This document shows, piece by piece, positions 30,367 to 39,147 of a stretch of DNA of 64,000 nt. Position 1 is the stretch's first letter; each line of letters starts with the position of its first letter. Source of the stretch: Gracilibacillus halotolerans (lineage in GTDB: Bacteria; Bacillota; Bacilli; Bacillales; Amphibacillaceae); NCBI RefSeq assembly GCF_014206945.1, contig NZ_JACHON010000001.1, positions 679,529 through 743,528 of the forward strand, in the 5' to 3' direction. The position numbers and the translations under genes were made by a program. The notes beneath the pieces are model-generated. The model ran no database searches and was not told where the DNA came from. It worked only from the letters and a program-made list of their open reading frames with translations.

Positions 30367-31212
30367 TCATACGTGCTTATTCATCGTTAAATGTTTCCCA
30401 TTCATATAGACACGTAGAAATTCCTTTTCTGGCACTGGATAAGACAGTCCGTCTTTTTCTAAAATAATGATATGATTCCTATTTCGATAAAAATTTTGAA
30501 GGACTACTTTAACATTCTCCGTATCATTAAATGTGAGCCATTCTGTTTTTGGATAACGTTTTGGCTCTGTCCATCGAAACCATAAAAAACGCCACCAACG
30601 ATAATATCTTCTTTTCCATTCTAAACGATTTTCCATTAATAAAAAACTAAAGAGGAGAAAGATACTTAAGTTTGCTAAATCAGTTAGAAAACAATAGGCT
30701 ATACCAATTACTAGGCTAAAAACGGACAGGCTCACCATCCAATAATGCGCTCGGTGATACGGAATCAAGTAATCTAATGTCAGCTTCACTAGCTTTCCAC
30801 CGTCTAACGGCCAGATTGGAAGAAGATTTCCTAATAAAATAGCTCCATTATATTGTAGAATTAATGTATACACTGACTCTGGAAACAAATCCTTCGGTAA
30901 AAAGATTAATATAATAAAAACAAGAACATTTTGAAAAGGACCTGCCAATGTAACAAAAAACTCCTCTTTTATCGGTCTCCTGAAGGCTTCATCGGTTTCC
31001 ATTGTACCGCCAAATACCCATAAAAAAATACGCTCGATTCTCCATTTATAAAACCGTGCACATAAAAAGTGTCCAAGTTCATGGAAACAGACGAGCGTAA
31101 AAATAATGATTAATTCTGTTAGCATCCCGGTTACAATCCCCACAGCAATAAAAAAAATTAATATGGGATGAATATGAATGGTTGGAAATTTATTTTTGTT
31201 TTCCAACTTCAA
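30367..31212 (-). CDS. spoIVFB: Sigma-K-processing intramembrane protease SpoIVFB
   Basis: SpoIVFB is the site-2-type metalloprotease that cleaves pro-sigma-K in the outer forespore membrane. The 281 residues show an N-terminal helix pair, HELGHFLCARF (about 44-54) with the zinc ligands and catalytic glutamate, FGGTMETDE, then the third zinc ligand in LLPIWPLDGGK (about 130-140). A C-terminal CBS-like cytoplasmic domain follows. It overlaps spoIVFA by 23 bases, consistent with equal synthesis of enzyme and inhibitor. Confidence 0.95.
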   Translation of the reverse strand: MKLENKNKFPTIHIHPILIFFIAVGIVTGMLTELIIIFTLVCFHELGHFLCARFYKWRIERIFLWVFGGTMETDEAFRRPIKEEFFVTLAGPFQNVLVFIILIFLPKDLFPESVYTLILQYNGAILLGNLLPIWPLDGGKLVKLTLDYLIPYHRAHYWMVSLSVFSLVIGIAYCFLTDLANLSIFLLFSFLLMENRLEWKRRYYRWWRFLWFRWTEPKRYPKTEWLTFNDTENVKVVLQNFYRNRNHIIILEKDGLSYPVPEKEFLRVYMNGKHLTMNKHV

Positions 31213-31975
31213 TCACCTGAATCGGATCGATAGCTTGCCGATTTTTTTCGATGGAGAAGAACATAGCTTGCTGGGTATCTTCAGGTTCATATTCACCTAT
31301 TTTTTGATTCTTTTGGATGGATTGATATACATATACATCAATTTTGGTTAGATGACCATAGATTGTTTTACTTTGATCGGCATGCTGAACAATAACAGTA
31401 TTACCTTTTTCATTATCTTTACCAGCAAATATGACTGTACCTGTATCGACAGCTGTCACTTCCGTTTTCTCATCTGTAGAAATGAGCACTCCATCTCCAT
31501 TCTCTTGAAATGTCTCCGTTACTTCTCCATAAACTGGAAGTGAGATTAATGGACTGCTATCAGTGCTAGCCATATCTGATTCAATAGCAAATGGTGCACC
31601 AAACTTAGATTGATACCAAGCATTTACCGTTGCAAATGGAAACTCTTCGGTTAATGCATAGTTTGTCCATTTTTTAGGTTCTTCAAGAGACGTATGTGAG
31701 GCTCCTTGGAAGAACACAGCTGCGAAAAATATCGCAGATGCTGCTACACTTTGCCATAAAAATTTTTGTACAAATGGAACTCGGTCTTTTGAGGTCGTGT
31801 TATATGTTGGTATGGAAGAAAAATGGCCATGACGTGCTTCATCATCTGGTAAATGCTGAGCTACGCGCCATTTATCCGTCTTAACCTGTGATGAGGCTAT
31901 CTTAGTATATTTTTTCTTTTGATCTTTTCTTTTAGAAATATTGTTTCTGATTTGCGATAACTTGTCCTTATTCAT
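31190..31975 (-). CDS. spoIVFA: SpoIVFA, regulator of the SpoIVFB protease
   Basis: 261 residues: a basic cytoplasmic N-terminus, one membrane helix (about 73-90) and an outer LytM/M23-like domain (about 155-250: GVLISTDEKTEVTAVDTGTVIFAG, VIVQHADQSKTIYGHL). The metalloprotease fold is used for localisation and inhibition, not catalysis. It holds SpoIVFB with BofA until SpoIVB cleaves it. The N-terminal half is weakly conserved. A sigma-E-like promoter precedes it. Confidence 0.92.
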   Translation of the reverse strand: MNKDKLSQIRNNISKRKDQKKKYTKIASSQVKTDKWRVAQHLPDDEARHGHFSSIPTYNTTSKDRVPFVQKFLWQSVAASAIFFAAVFFQGASHTSLEEPKKWTNYALTEEFPFATVNAWYQSKFGAPFAIESDMASTDSSPLISLPVYGEVTETFQENGDGVLISTDEKTEVTAVDTGTVIFAGKDNEKGNTVIVQHADQSKTIYGHLTKIDVYVYQSIQKNQKIGEYEPEDTQQAMFFSIEKNRQAIDPIQVIEVGKQK

Positions 31976-32007
31976 CCCAACCCATTCCTTTTTTTCGCAT
32001 TTGTAAT

Positions 32008-32037
32008 ACTATATGAGCCGCACTACCATTTATGCAT
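32008..32037 (-). promoter_or_regulatory. Putative sigma-E promoter of spoIVFA-spoIVFB
   Basis: ATGCATAAA and CATATAGT on the minus strand with a 13-base spacer, about 30 bases before the ATG. They resemble the mother-cell sigma-E boxes (ATA-rich -35, CATACAAT-like -10). Confidence 0.45.
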
Positions 32038-32110
32038 AAAACAAAGCTAAGAATACGAGAATAGTAGATAGGAAGGGGGAATACGATGCTTATCGAGGTT
32101 CGTAACAGGC

Positions 32111-32149
32111 AAAAAAAAGGTGTAAAGACACTCTCATTGTCTTTACACA
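32111..32149 (-). terminator. Terminator of the mreBCD-minCD operon
   Basis: GTGTAAAGACA/TGTCTTTACAC stem followed by eight T residues on the minus strand, eight bases after minD. Confidence 0.88.
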
Positions 32150-32156
32150 GTCTCTA

Positions 32157-32951
32157 TTACTTCATTCCTAGCATTTTTTTCATTTTCCCTAGAAATGTAA
32201 TTTTTTCATCTAAAGTTTGTAACGGAATCGATTCACCTAGAATACGTCGAGCAATATTTCGATATGCGATACTCGCTTTTGTTTTCGGCTGAAATGCTAC
32301 AGGTTCACCATGATTGGATGCCTTTATTACCTCATCGTCGTCTGCAACAATACCGATTAAATCGATCGATAAAATTTGTATGATTTCATCAATTTCTAAC
32401 ATATCTCCATTATTCACCATATGATTTCGAATTCGGTTAATTACCAATGTTGGTGGGTCAATGTCTTCTTGCTCTAGTAAACCAATAATTCGATCGGCGT
32501 CTCGAACACTAGATTTCTCAGGAGTTGTAACTACTATAGCTTTATCTGCTCCAGCAACTGCATTCTTGTAGCCTTGTTCAATTCCAGCTGGACAATCTAT
32601 TAATATATAATCATAGTCAGGTTTTAAATCCTGGATAATTTCGATCATTGCTTCTGGTGTTAATGCTGTTTTATCACTTGTTTGTGCTGCTGGTAACAAG
32701 TGTAGACAATCAAAGCGCTTGTCCCGCACAAGTGCTTGTCTAGCATTACATCTATTTTGGGTAACATCGATAATGTCATAAATAATCCTGTTCTCTAATC
32801 CCATCACTACGTCTAAATTACGTAGTCCAATGTCTGTATCGATCAAACAAACATTATTACCTAATAATGCGAGAGCAGTTCCCAAGTTAGCCGTTGTTGT
32901 TGTTTTCCCTACGCCACCTTTTCCAGACGTGATAACAATTGCTTCACCCAT
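32157..32951 (-). CDS. minD: Septum-site-determining ATPase MinD
   Basis: 264 residues with the deviant Walker A GKGGVGKTT (about 10-18), switch and Walker B regions (DTDIGLRNLDVVMGLENR, ILIDCPAGIE), and a C-terminal amphipathic helix (LGKMKKMLGMK) that binds the membrane. MinD positions MinC to block division at poles and recent septa. It overlaps minC by eight bases and is the last gene of the shape/division operon. Confidence 0.97.
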   Translation of the reverse strand: MGEAIVITSGKGGVGKTTTTANLGTALALLGNNVCLIDTDIGLRNLDVVMGLENRIIYDIIDVTQNRCNARQALVRDKRFDCLHLLPAAQTSDKTALTPEAMIEIIQDLKPDYDYILIDCPAGIEQGYKNAVAGADKAIVVTTPEKSSVRDADRIIGLLEQEDIDPPTLVINRIRNHMVNNGDMLEIDEIIQILSIDLIGIVADDDEVIKASNHGEPVAFQPKTKASIAYRNIARRILGESIPLQTLDEKITFLGKMKKMLGMK

Positions 32952-33630
32952 TCATAACTCTCCTTTCAAATCCATTTAATTCAGGCCTTACTTTAGATAA
33001 GGCCGTCACTCGTTCCATCCTAATCTTTTCATAAGATTCATCGAGGAATCCGCATTCCATATACATTCCTTCTTCATCAGAATCTGGAGGTCTACTTATT
33101 ATATCTGCTATTCTAAGTTGACTTGGTGCCATATAAGAGGCAGCAATGACAGCTTGTTTATTACCTGAACAGCCTGCATGTGCAATGCCTTTTAAACTAC
33201 CTAATACGAACACATTTCCAGAAGCCATCACCTTTCCTCCCGGGTTTACGTCGCCAATTAGAAATAGGTCTCCTTCCACATGGAGGACTTGTCCAGAACG
33301 AACCATACGATGGTACATTTTAATATCTGTCTGTTCCTTCCACTCTAAAGCAGTCTTTTTTTCGATTAAGTTGGACTGAATCTTATCAATTACTAATTTA
33401 TTATGCTTTTCGAAAATTTGACGAATTTCGTCCTGTTGTTTGCTTGTTAAGTATCTATTGCCAAGTTCTATCGTCACTCTTATTAGTGGATCTTCTTCTA
33501 ATATATGTTGAGCCGAGAGTACTTCTTCTAGCTCAGACAATAGCTCTTTATAACTGTAGGTATCGTCCATATAAAGCGAGAGACCGTCTCTCGTTCCTTT
33601 TATCGTAACCCCTCGTTTAACAGCCAACAA
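32944..33630 (-). CDS. minC: Septum site inhibitor MinC
   Basis: 228 residues from TTG 33628-33630, seven bases after AAGGAG. A variable N-terminal FtsZ-binding domain (1-100) is followed by the beta-helical C-terminal domain with HRMVRSGQVLHVEGDLFLIG, GDVNPGGKVMASGNVFVLG and GSLKGIAHAGCSGN. MinC depolymerises FtsZ assemblies where MinD places it. The order mreD-minC-minD is as in B. subtilis. Confidence 0.95.
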   Translation of the reverse strand: MLAVKRGVTIKGTRDGLSLYMDDTYSYKELLSELEEVLSAQHILEEDPLIRVTIELGNRYLTSKQQDEIRQIFEKHNKLVIDKIQSNLIEKKTALEWKEQTDIKMYHRMVRSGQVLHVEGDLFLIGDVNPGGKVMASGNVFVLGSLKGIAHAGCSGNKQAVIAASYMAPSQLRIADIISRPPDSDEEGMYMECGFLDESYEKIRMERVTALSKVRPELNGFERRVMNG

Positions 33631-33669
33631 ATTTCCACTCCTTCAACAAATGATAAAACATGTTTTTCT

Positions 33670-34206
33670 TTATTTATTCTCCCCGAATTTTTTATCGGAC
33701 CATCTTTCCAGTCGTTTCCCGAAAATCAGATAAAAAATTATCCCTATAATAACACTCCATATAATAGTGGGTATAAAACGATCCACGATATAATCGTTCC
33801 AAGCTATATCATGTATTAAAATTATCTTATTCAACAAATAAACGATATGGTCCATAAGTGCCACTCCTATTACAACCATAAACATTGCAACAAAGAAGTT
33901 CGAATGGAACACTTTCATAATAATACGAATGGCATATAACGTAATTGTATAGGAAAATAAATACACACCAAGAACACTTGTAAACAGTATATCTATCATT
34001 ATACTAAATATTAACGAAAAAAGTATGGCATAGTATGTATGACTTTTTTCAAAAAAAACAACTAACAATACTAAAAAAACAAATAAAAAGTGTAGAACGA
34101 CATCTTTATCATTTGTAAAAGGGAGTGTAAGTACCGTTGCTATGCCTTCTAATAGAACCATTATGAAGCATAATAAGGCAATTTTATAGGGGACGATTGA
34201 CTTCAT
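33670..34206 (-). CDS. mreD: Rod shape-determining protein MreD
   Basis: 178 residues with five to six membrane helices and little conserved sequence, as usual for MreD. It is recognised from hydropathy, length and location. The start overlaps the mreC stop by four bases (ATGA). MreD works with MreB and MreC to organise side-wall peptidoglycan synthesis. Confidence 0.9.
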   Translation of the reverse strand: MKSIVPYKIALLCFIMVLLEGIATVLTLPFTNDKDVVLHFLFVFLVLLVVFFEKSHTYYAILFSLIFSIMIDILFTSVLGVYLFSYTITLYAIRIIMKVFHSNFFVAMFMVVIGVALMDHIVYLLNKIILIHDIAWNDYIVDRFIPTIIWSVIIGIIFYLIFGKRLERWSDKKFGENK

Positions 34207-35081
34207 TCCTCATCCCCCTCTTCTGCTTCATCCGTCGTTGTCATTAGTCGATCAATGACAATAACATGATGAATCTCATCTAATTCAGCTGAAGGTTCGA
34301 CATATGCTAATTGTGTTAATTGGTATTTATCTTGTGTCACTTCAGTAATGGTACCAATTTCTAATCCTTTAGGAAATAGGCCACCCATCCCTGACGAAAA
34401 CACAAATTGTCCTTCTTCTATTTTATCGTTTCTTTCATTCAATTCCAATATAAGTTGGCTTGTTTCTTCATCATAGCCAACAATAAAACCAGATGCGTCT
34501 CTATCAGAATCTTCTAAATCTACATTGACGCTTATCCGATTGGTACGATCAAACCCATTAAGTAGAAGCACTGTAGATGTAAATGGTGAGCTTGACTGAA
34601 CTTTCCCTACCATTCCTTTACCTGTAATAACTGCCATATTAGGCTGAACCCCATGCTCCGTTCCTTTATTTATCGTAATTTGCTTAAACCACTGGTCTTT
34701 ACTTTTAGCAATAACGGAGGCTTGGATAGATTGGAAATTCAGTAGAAAATCAGAATCTGCTTTTTCTAAAGCATCTTTTAGCTCAGAAATTTCCTTTCTT
34801 AATTCTTGATTTTCATACTCTAATTGTCTTATTTGATCAATGTGTTCTCTTAAAACTTGATTTTCATCATATACATGCTTTATTTCGTTTATATTATCCC
34901 CTAGATTATCAAGAAAGGCGATTGGTTTATTAATTATGTTCTGCGTCCAACCAACTGCGTCATGTACGAAATCTTCTATCGTTGTTAAGTTTGCTCGTTC
35001 ACGAAGGGAAAAGCCTATTATTCCTACAACTATAATAAGTGAGACTAAAAGGATAAATAGTCGCCTTTTTTTATCAGCCAT
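34203..35081 (-). CDS. mreC: Rod shape-determining protein MreC
   Basis: 292 residues: a short cytoplasmic end, one membrane helix (about 7-24), a coiled coil (about 65-115, with NQELRKEISELKDALEKA) and the beta-barrel pair of MreC (VITGKGMVGKV, SGMGGLFPKGLEIGTI). The last dozen residues are acidic. It links MreB filaments to the cell wall enzymes. Second gene of mreB-mreC-mreD. Confidence 0.96.
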   Translation of the reverse strand: MADKKRRLFILLVSLIIVVGIIGFSLRERANLTTIEDFVHDAVGWTQNIINKPIAFLDNLGDNINEIKHVYDENQVLREHIDQIRQLEYENQELRKEISELKDALEKADSDFLLNFQSIQASVIAKSKDQWFKQITINKGTEHGVQPNMAVITGKGMVGKVQSSSPFTSTVLLLNGFDRTNRISVNVDLEDSDRDASGFIVGYDEETSQLILELNERNDKIEEGQFVFSSGMGGLFPKGLEIGTITEVTQDKYQLTQLAYVEPSAELDEIHHVIVIDRLMTTTDEAEEGDEE

Positions 35082-35096
35082 GAAACCACCTTTTTC

Positions 35097-36137
35097 TTAT
35101 TTCTTGAATCGTGGAGATCCCCCACTCGGATTTTTGCGGAAATGTTCCAAGTATTTGAGTGATTTTCCTGTTCCGATTGCAACACAATCAAGTGGCTCAT
35201 CCGCGATAAAAACAGGTATTTTCGTCTCTTCACTTATTACTTTATCCAAACCGTTTAGCAAGGCACCGCCACCCGATAACACAATTCCTCGATCCATTAC
35301 ATCAGCTGACAATTCAGGTGGTGTCTCTTCTAATGTATTTTTTACCGCATCCACAATAGCTGTAACTGTATCTTTTAAAGCTAATGTTATTTCCGATGCT
35401 TGAATCGTAATGGTTTGTGGTAAACCAGTGAGCAAATCTCTTCCTCGAATATCCATTTCATCTTTTTCATTTGTACCACTAGCTGAACCAATTTCTAATT
35501 TAATCGATTCTGCGGAGCGTTCACCAATCATTAGATTGTATTTCTTTTTCACATATTGAGTAATTGCTTCATCCATATTATTTCCTGCAACTCTTATTGA
35601 TTGGCTTGTTACAATTCCTCCTAGAGAAACAACTGCAACCTCTGTTGTACCTCCACCAATGTCCACGATCATACTACCAGTTGGTTCCCAAACAGGTAAG
35701 CCAGCACCAATCGCTGCAGCAAATGGTTCAGCGATAGGAAAAGCGTCTTTTGCACCCGCTTGTTTTGTTGCATCTATGACAGCTCTTTCTTCTACCATTG
35801 TAATCCCTGATGGAACACAAACCATGACATCTGGTTTTTTAGCTAAAGAAGAACGATTTCGTTGTGCTAATTTAATATAGTATTTCATCATTGCTGCGGT
35901 TGTATCATAGTCAGCGATGACCCCGTCCATCATTGGTCGAATGACTGCGATGTTACCAGGCGTTCTCCCAATCATATTTCTAGCGTCATTCCCTACTGCC
36001 TCGATATCACCTGTTTTTTTGTTAATTGCCACTACAGAAGGCTCTCTAACTACTACCCCTTTATTATTCACGAATACAAGGGTATTAGCAGTACCTAAAT
36101 CTATCCCTAAATCTTGCGAAAAATTAAATAATTTCAT
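35097..36137 (-). CDS. mreB: Actin-like shape protein MreB
   Basis: 346 residues of the actin fold: phosphate loop 1 DLGTANTLV (about 12-20), [16 protein letters not shown] (about 165-180) and the adenosine motif [15 protein letters not shown] near 290. MreB filaments guide the elongasome around the cell. It is the first gene of the operon, with a sigma-A-like promoter about 75-100 bases upstream. Confidence 0.97.
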   Translation of the reverse strand: MKLFNFSQDLGIDLGTANTLVFVNNKGVVVREPSVVAINKKTGDIEAVGNDARNMIGRTPGNIAVIRPMMDGVIADYDTTAAMMKYYIKLAQRNRSSLAKKPDVMVCVPSGITMVEERAVIDATKQAGAKDAFPIAEPFAAAIGAGLPVWEPTGSMIVDIGGGTTEVAVVSLGGIVTSQSIRVAGNNMDEAITQYVKKKYNLMIGERSAESIKLEIGSASGTNEKDEMDIRGRDLLTGLPQTITIQASEITLALKDTVTAIVDAVKNTLEETPPELSADVMDRGIVLSGGGALLNGLDKVISEETKIPVFIADEPLDCVAIGTGKSLKYLEHFRKNPSGGSPRFKK

Positions 36138-36210
36138 TGATTATTTTCGTCCTTTCAGCATTGTAAGCATGTTCACATACTTACTCTATAGATGTTCGAT
36201 TTCTGTTCAT

Positions 36211-36239
36211 ATTTTATGACGTAGCGTGTATTCAATCAA
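36211..36239 (-). promoter_or_regulatory. Putative sigma-A promoter of mreBCD-minCD
   Basis: TTGATT and TAAAAT on the minus strand with a 17-base spacer, ending about 75 bases before the mreB ATG. Confidence 0.55.
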
Positions 36240-36276
36240 GAAAAACATCCATTAATTTATTTTAAAGTATAATAAG

Positions 36277-36316
36277 CGCCATTATACAAGGGATATTCTT
36301 GTATATGGCGCCATCA
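36277..36316 (-). terminator. Probable terminator after radC
   Basis: GCGCCATATACAAG and CTTGTATAATGGCGC pair, with one bulge, about 90 bases after the radC stop. The tail TTATTATACTTT is only moderately T-rich. Confidence 0.5.
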
Positions 36317-36407
36317 TCAGCCTTTACCATTTATTATACTTAACTTTGTAAAAAATTGATAGTAATTCTATACATCAGGAAAAAAATCATAAGAGCTGTA
36401 TTGATTT

Positions 36408-36548
36408 TTATAAGTAGCCTTTCTCTTTTAAAGATGTGAATTTGTATTCACCAATAATTAAATGATCTAATAATTCAATCCCGATCATTTTTCCACTTTC
36501 CGCTAATCGTTTTGTCACTTGTATATCTTCTTGTGAAGGTTGTGGATC
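36408..36548 (-). CDS. radC: radC, second exon (C-terminal 46 residues)
   Basis: Reading the minus strand from 36548 gives a frame that starts DPQPSQEDI and ends KEKGYL followed by TAA. This is the exact C-terminal part expected after HNHPSG in RadC (JAB/MPN domain: the active-site aspartate of DPxPS, then LLDHLIIG). It is too short to be seen as a gene by itself and is joined to the first exon only after removal of the group II intron. Spliced RadC would have 222 residues, close to the B. subtilis protein. Confidence 0.88.
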   Translation of the reverse strand, partial: DPQPSQEDIQVTKRLAESGKMIGIELLDHLIIGEYKFTSLKEKGYL

Positions 36549-36600
36549 GAGGGTAGAATCAATGCGCCTTATGTAATACAGGTTTCATTGTCCTCCCACA

Positions 36601-36634
36601 GAACCGTACGTACACCTTTCAATGTATACGGCTC
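36601..36634 (-). ncRNA. Group II intron domain V
   Basis: 34 nt that fold as GAGCCGTAT/GTACGGTTC around a GAAA-type loop, with the catalytic AGC triad in the 5' strand. The conserved bases are intact, so the ribozyme core looks active here. Confidence 0.88.
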
Positions 36635-36635
36635 A

Positions 36636-37889
36636 TCAGTTGGTCTTTTTGACTTTCCTTTTGTTAAATTGGATGGTACGCAATTCTCTATATGTGATAA
36701 AACCGTACCAACAGCGGCTGCCATTCTTCTCATAGAAAACCCCTAATGTTTGATGTTCATTATTTTTCAAGCTTATCGTAACTTTTTTAGATGTACTTCT
36801 TCGTTTGCAAGCAATTGTTTTGATTAAACTAGATTTAGCAAAATAACGAATTTTGTCAAACACATAAAAATTATCTATAAAGAAGAACTTTTCGGCCATA
36901 CTTGTTAATTCTTTATTGTAAACTTGGATAATCTCTAATTCTGTCTTATTGATTAATTGAGGTCGGTGTTTAATGGATAAACTCGGCAAGTTGGCATAAG
37001 TGGTTATTAACCTATTCACTGTCGATTTGGATAAGAGAACCGAAGAGTTTTGTTTATCATTAAAACGTAGCGTATAATCCAAAAATGGCAACGTTGTTTG
37101 CCAGTGATACACACCACTATGTTCGAACTTCCATTTTTTCAGATATTGCATAGCTTCAAGATGTTTTTTAGCCATTCGTTTCGAACTTGTATAACCACAG
37201 ATGAAGTGCTGTTTATACCGCACATAGAAGGTAGGGGAAACATAGCGAGGATGAAAATTTGCAGATGACACCTCATGTGGAGAAACACTCATTAAAGCGT
37301 CCCATTCGATCAATGAAATATCGACTAGAAGATGATATATCGAGCGTAAAGCTTGATTGGACTTATTTTTGTTATCAACTGCACGCTTACATATACGATC
37401 AACTAACAGTATGAAAAGTTCATCTTTTACATTACGACGTAACTGATATATGAAACGTTTATTTATTTGTGACGATTGGAGATTGAGTTCTCCAGCGCAT
37501 AGCCAAGTTACCTTTTTTCGTGTTCGTTTAATATAGTGAATCATCTCCATCTCATTTTTCATGATGGGATATTCTTTTAGATAATGTTCGTATATTTTCA
37601 TCAAGATAATTCGTACGACCTCTATTAGTAGCCTATTTTCAAAAATAGTATTGTTAAGATACATGATGTAATTCTTTCTTTGGAGTTGTTGAAACATATT
37701 GGCTAATTTAGAAATGATAACATCCATCTTTTGCACATCTGATTCCGTTACTTGTTTCTGATATACTTGCTCGTAAGCAAGAATCCAAATATCTCGCCTC
37801 AATATCAGTTTGTTGCAATTCTTTATCCATTCACCTTTATTTAAAGTATTGCCCATCCAGTTTAACTCTTTCCTTATTGTTTCCGCCAT
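36636..37889 (-). CDS. Group II intron-encoded maturase with degenerate reverse transcriptase
   Basis: 417 residues from the ATG at 37887-37889 (GGGGAG Shine-Dalgarno). The RT framework is recognisable: ENRLLIEVVRIILMKIYEHYL (RT2), DELFILLVDRICK (RT4) and the RT5-RT7 stretch RYKQHFICGY...TTLPFLDYTL. But the catalytic YADD is YKQH (225-228), and the RT3 aspartate block reads LCAGELNLQSS. The maturase X domain is well kept (about 315-375: IIQVYNKELTSM, FFIDNFY, AKSSLIKTIACKRRSTSKKV). There is no endonuclease domain. The uninterrupted frame suggests selection for splicing help only. That is inference. Confidence 0.82.
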   Translation of the reverse strand: MAETIRKELNWMGNTLNKGEWIKNCNKLILRRDIWILAYEQVYQKQVTESDVQKMDVIISKLANMFQQLQRKNYIMYLNNTIFENRLLIEVVRIILMKIYEHYLKEYPIMKNEMEMIHYIKRTRKKVTWLCAGELNLQSSQINKRFIYQLRRNVKDELFILLVDRICKRAVDNKNKSNQALRSIYHLLVDISLIEWDALMSVSPHEVSSANFHPRYVSPTFYVRYKQHFICGYTSSKRMAKKHLEAMQYLKKWKFEHSGVYHWQTTLPFLDYTLRFNDKQNSSVLLSKSTVNRLITTYANLPSLSIKHRPQLINKTELEIIQVYNKELTSMAEKFFFIDNFYVFDKIRYFAKSSLIKTIACKRRSTSKKVTISLKNNEHQTLGVFYEKNGSRCWYGFITYRELRTIQFNKRKVKKTN

Positions 37890-38426
37890 TATACAACTCC
37901 CCTCACTAATTAGGACCAACCTGTCTCCCTTCCCCATGCTAAACTCATTACAAGCAAACGTTGGGTACTACGGAGACTCCGTTACCTTATGTATGATTGA
38001 TACACGTAGGTAATCCCTATATTATATCTTACATTAGAAACATGATGGTTAGGCAGCCCTTTCAACGTTTTCCTCTGTTCGAGGATTGAAGGATAAACCT
38101 TGCTACAGGCAGAGTTCTGGTGATACTCAACAGGCTTACTATTACTAGCTGTGCCTCCTATTTTATCCTCATTGCCACAGGCTATCTAATGCAATGGCGC
38201 ACCCGCCGCTCATCCGTTTAGGCTTCAAGCAGTTTAGCCTTTGCCATACATCATTTGGTCTGAAGAACTGAATCGGATCGATAGCATTTCCGTCTCTTCT
38301 CCTTTTCACATCATGCTATTGTCCCTGTATTGAGTTTCCTCTCAAGGTAAGATGCTGACCATGGAACATTGCAAGGAGTTCCAGATTACTTAGTAATCAC
38401 TAATGCAAGACACCGTATAGGCGCAC

Positions 38427-38954
38427 ACCAGAAGGGTGATTATGCGCGCAAATAATCGATGCAGCGGAACGTTTGACAGCTTCGCGGAAAACTTCTCGGG
38501 GGTGGACGATTGAAGCATTAAGGCTACCAATAAATATTGTTTGACGATGAATAATTTGGTTTTTCGTATCGAGGAAAATAACGACAAAATGCTCTTGTTT
38601 TAACCGGCACATATCCTCCATTAAATAATTTGCTCCATCCTCAGGCGAACGTATCACCACCTTCTCATTGTTACGATAAGCAAAAATTCGTTTCCCAAAC
38701 TCTCTAGCTGCTAATACATTTACAGCTTTCACTGTTCCAATCCCATTTAGGTTCGTTAGCTCCTCAATCGTAACATCCTGCAGGTTGTGGATCCCTTGCC
38801 AGTTTTGCAGTACCTTTTCGGCGAGTTGAAATACATTTTCTTGCCTTGTTCCAGTTCCTAACAAAATCGCTAGTAATTCCTGATTCGAAACATTTTCAGG
38901 ACCATGTTCGATAAGTCTCTCTCTAGGTCTGTCTTGTCTGGGTAACTCCTTCAT
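38427..38954 (-). CDS. radC: radC, first exon (N-terminal 176 residues)
   Basis: RadC/MPN-domain protein: helix-hairpin-helix region (TNLNGIGTVKAVNVLAA, about 68-84), then the JAMM-type metalloprotease motif ending ICAHNHPSG at residue 176. The frame runs into the intron and stops eight codons later, so an unspliced message gives a 184-residue product lacking the catalytic aspartate. The biological role of RadC is unclear despite the old DNA-repair name. In B. subtilis radC is followed by mreB as here; maf, normally on its other side, is missing. Confidence 0.88.
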
Positions 38955-39094
38955 TCTTGTTTTTAGCTCGATTATCCTTCCCTCCTTTCTAGTATGTTTT
39001 ATTCTAGGACGTATTTATTGGAACAACAACTATGCATTCATAATGAATTGAGTATTCATTCGGCTTTATTTCAGCAAAACGAGCTCTGGAGAAA

Positions 39095-39127
39095 TTAAAA
39101 AAATTGCCGCTTAGGATGCGACAATTT
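39095..39127 (-). terminator. Terminator of the SpoIIB-like gene
   Basis: ATTGTCGC/GCGGCAAT stem with a TTTTTTTAA tail on the minus strand, about 20 bases after the stop. Confidence 0.72.
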
Positions 39128-39147
39128 TCATTTTTATATCATTCTAT

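Larger units (their letters stand above)
36549..38426 (-). mobile_element. Group II intron inserted in radC
   Basis: The insert begins GTGCGCC (group II 5' ends read GTGYG or GTGCG) directly after the HNHPSG codons, and RadC resumes at 36548. Near the 3' end, 36601-36634 is a textbook 34-nt domain V: GAGCCGTATAC...GTACGTACGGTTC on the minus strand. It is followed by a domain-VI-like hairpin (GGGAGG...CTACCC). An intron-encoded protein gene ends two bases before domain V, as expected for domain IV. Bases 37890-38426 would be domains I-III. Exact ends are uncertain by a few bases: the 3' end chosen to restore DPQPS does not show the usual terminal AY. Confidence 0.87.

Noticed and set aside
32086-32292. 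68-codon plus-strand frame at the end of minD
   Set aside because: It crosses the minD terminator hairpin and is antisense to minD. Although GGAAGGGGG lies upstream, no recognisable protein feature is present.
37890-38426. Search for a protein gene in the 5' half of the radC intron
   Set aside because: The stretch is explained as ribozyme domains I-III; no supported ORF is found.
38400-38954. radC read as a truncated 184-residue protein or pseudogene
   Set aside because: The last eight codons are intron sequence, and the missing C-terminus is intact beyond a group II intron with a normal domain V.
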